The notes beneath the pieces were generated by a model. The model made no database searches. It was not told the DNA's origin and saw nothing but the letters and a program-made list of their open reading frames with translations. DNA of 5,641 nt from an uncultured Collinsella sp. (GTDB lineage: Bacteria > Actinomycetota > Coriobacteriia > Coriobacteriales > Coriobacteriaceae), in the NCBI GenBank assembly GCA_902493125.1, contig CABUOF010000095.1:1-5641 (forward strand), given 5' to 3'. A program made the position numbers and the translations under genes. Shown here piece after piece: positions 5,312 through 5,641 of this stretch. How positions within the stretch are numbered: position 1 is the first letter of the stretch; each line of letters begins with the position of its first letter.

Positions 5312-5343
5312 AAGGGCCCCGAACGTAGTTGCTCGGGGCCCTT
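5312..5343 (-). terminator. Intrinsic terminator of the RGG-tail gene
   Basis: A perfect 11-bp GC-rich stem (AAGGGCCCCGA at 5312-5322 against TCGGGGCCCTT at 5333-5343) has a 10-nt loop. On the minus strand it runs into CCCTTTCTGTTT, an imperfect U-rich tail. It begins 32 nt after the stop codon of the gene to its right, as expected for a rho-independent terminator. Confidence 0.85.
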
Positions 5344-5375
5344 GGTTCGCCTCGCCCTAGCGGGCGATGCGTGTG

Positions 5376-5641
5376 TTACTTGCGCTTGCCGCCGCCGTCA
5401 CCGGGGCGACGGGAGCTGCCGCCGCGCTTGCCGCCACGGCTGTTGCCATAGCTGCCACGGTTATCGCGACCGCCGGCACGGCCGCCACGGGAGCCGGCCT
5501 GGTTGCCGCCGCGACCACCACGGTAGCCGCCGCGACGCTCTTCGCGGGTATCGTCGTAGTTGCGCCAGTCATCGCGACGATCGCGGCTGGCACGCGGGTC
5601 ACGACGATCGCGCGACTCGTTAGAACGACCAGCGCCGCCGC
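5376..5641 (-). CDS. C-terminal RGG-rich tail of a probable DEAD-box RNA helicase (partial)
   Basis: The last 87 codons of a minus-strand gene whose start lies beyond the right edge; the stop is TAA at 5376-5378. The visible part is a low-complexity, basic, disordered tail. It has an Arg/Asp-rich stretch (SRDRRDPRASRDRRDDWRNY) and then RGG-type repeats (RGGYRGGRGG, SRGGRAGGRD, SRGGKRGG), ending GGGKRK. Such tails bind RNA and are common at the C-terminus of DEAD-box helicases of the DeaD/CsdA type in high-GC bacteria, so that is the favoured assignment. No helicase motif is inside the window; another RNA-binding protein is possible. The frame is supported by the well-placed terminator downstream and the amino-acid pattern; the competing minus frame in 5357-5602 gives Ala/Val-rich shadow sequence. 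Confidence 0.7.
   Translation of the reverse strand, partial: GGAGRSNESRDRRDPRASRDRRDDWRNYDDTREERRGGYRGGRGGNQAGSRGGRAGGRDNRGSYGNSRGGKRGGSSRRPGDGGGKRK

Noticed and set aside
5342..5623. Plus-strand frame rich in Arg/His/Gly near the right edge
   Set aside because: Antisense shadow of the RGG-tail gene, whose minus-strand frame is followed by a proper terminator.

Overview
The window comes from a high-GC, anaerobic bacterium. The protein set (soluble [FeFe] hydrogenase, GltD-type flavoprotein fusion, EFR1-type flavodoxin/ferredoxin) and the sequence style suggest a gut Actinomycetota of the class Coriobacteriia, Collinsella-like. That assignment is an inference; no rRNA or marker gene is present. 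All convincing genes lie on the minus strand, so transcription runs from high to low coordinates.

Right edge (5376-5641): the last 87 residues of a protein with an Arg/Gly-rich (RGG) basic tail, probably a DEAD-box RNA helicase or another RNA-binding protein. A clean intrinsic terminator follows at 5312-5343. Positions 4756-5311 hold no credible gene. They carry an inverted pair of a 26-bp repeat (4965-4990 and 5176-5201), a bulged hairpin between the copies, an AT-rich tandem repeat with 21-bp spacing (4891-4927), and a 12-bp palindrome (4838-4849) upstream of a probable -10 box for the next gene.

Middle (3994-4755): a 253-residue EFR1-family protein, with a flavodoxin-like domain followed by two [4Fe-4S] ferredoxin motifs. 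The 340-bp gap after it (3654-3993) holds a perfect 17-bp inverted repeat, a second smaller inverted repeat, and an AT-rich stretch with the likely promoter of the hydrogenase operon.

Left (16-3653): a translationally coupled two-gene operon. The first gene encodes a fusion of the NuoF C-terminal [4Fe-4S] domain with a complete GltD/NfnB-like FAD and NAD(P)H oxidoreductase. The second encodes a complete [FeFe] hydrogenase with NuoG-like N-terminal Fe-S domains. Together they look like a soluble NAD(P)H-linked hydrogenase of the 'glutamate synthase-linked' type (group A2 in the HydDB scheme). In this model the flavoprotein exchanges hydride with NAD(P)H, and electrons pass through the NuoF-type cluster and the HydA Fe-S chain to the H-cluster, making or consuming H2. 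The upstream EFR1 protein is a candidate low-potential carrier for the same redox economy, but it is a separate transcription unit.
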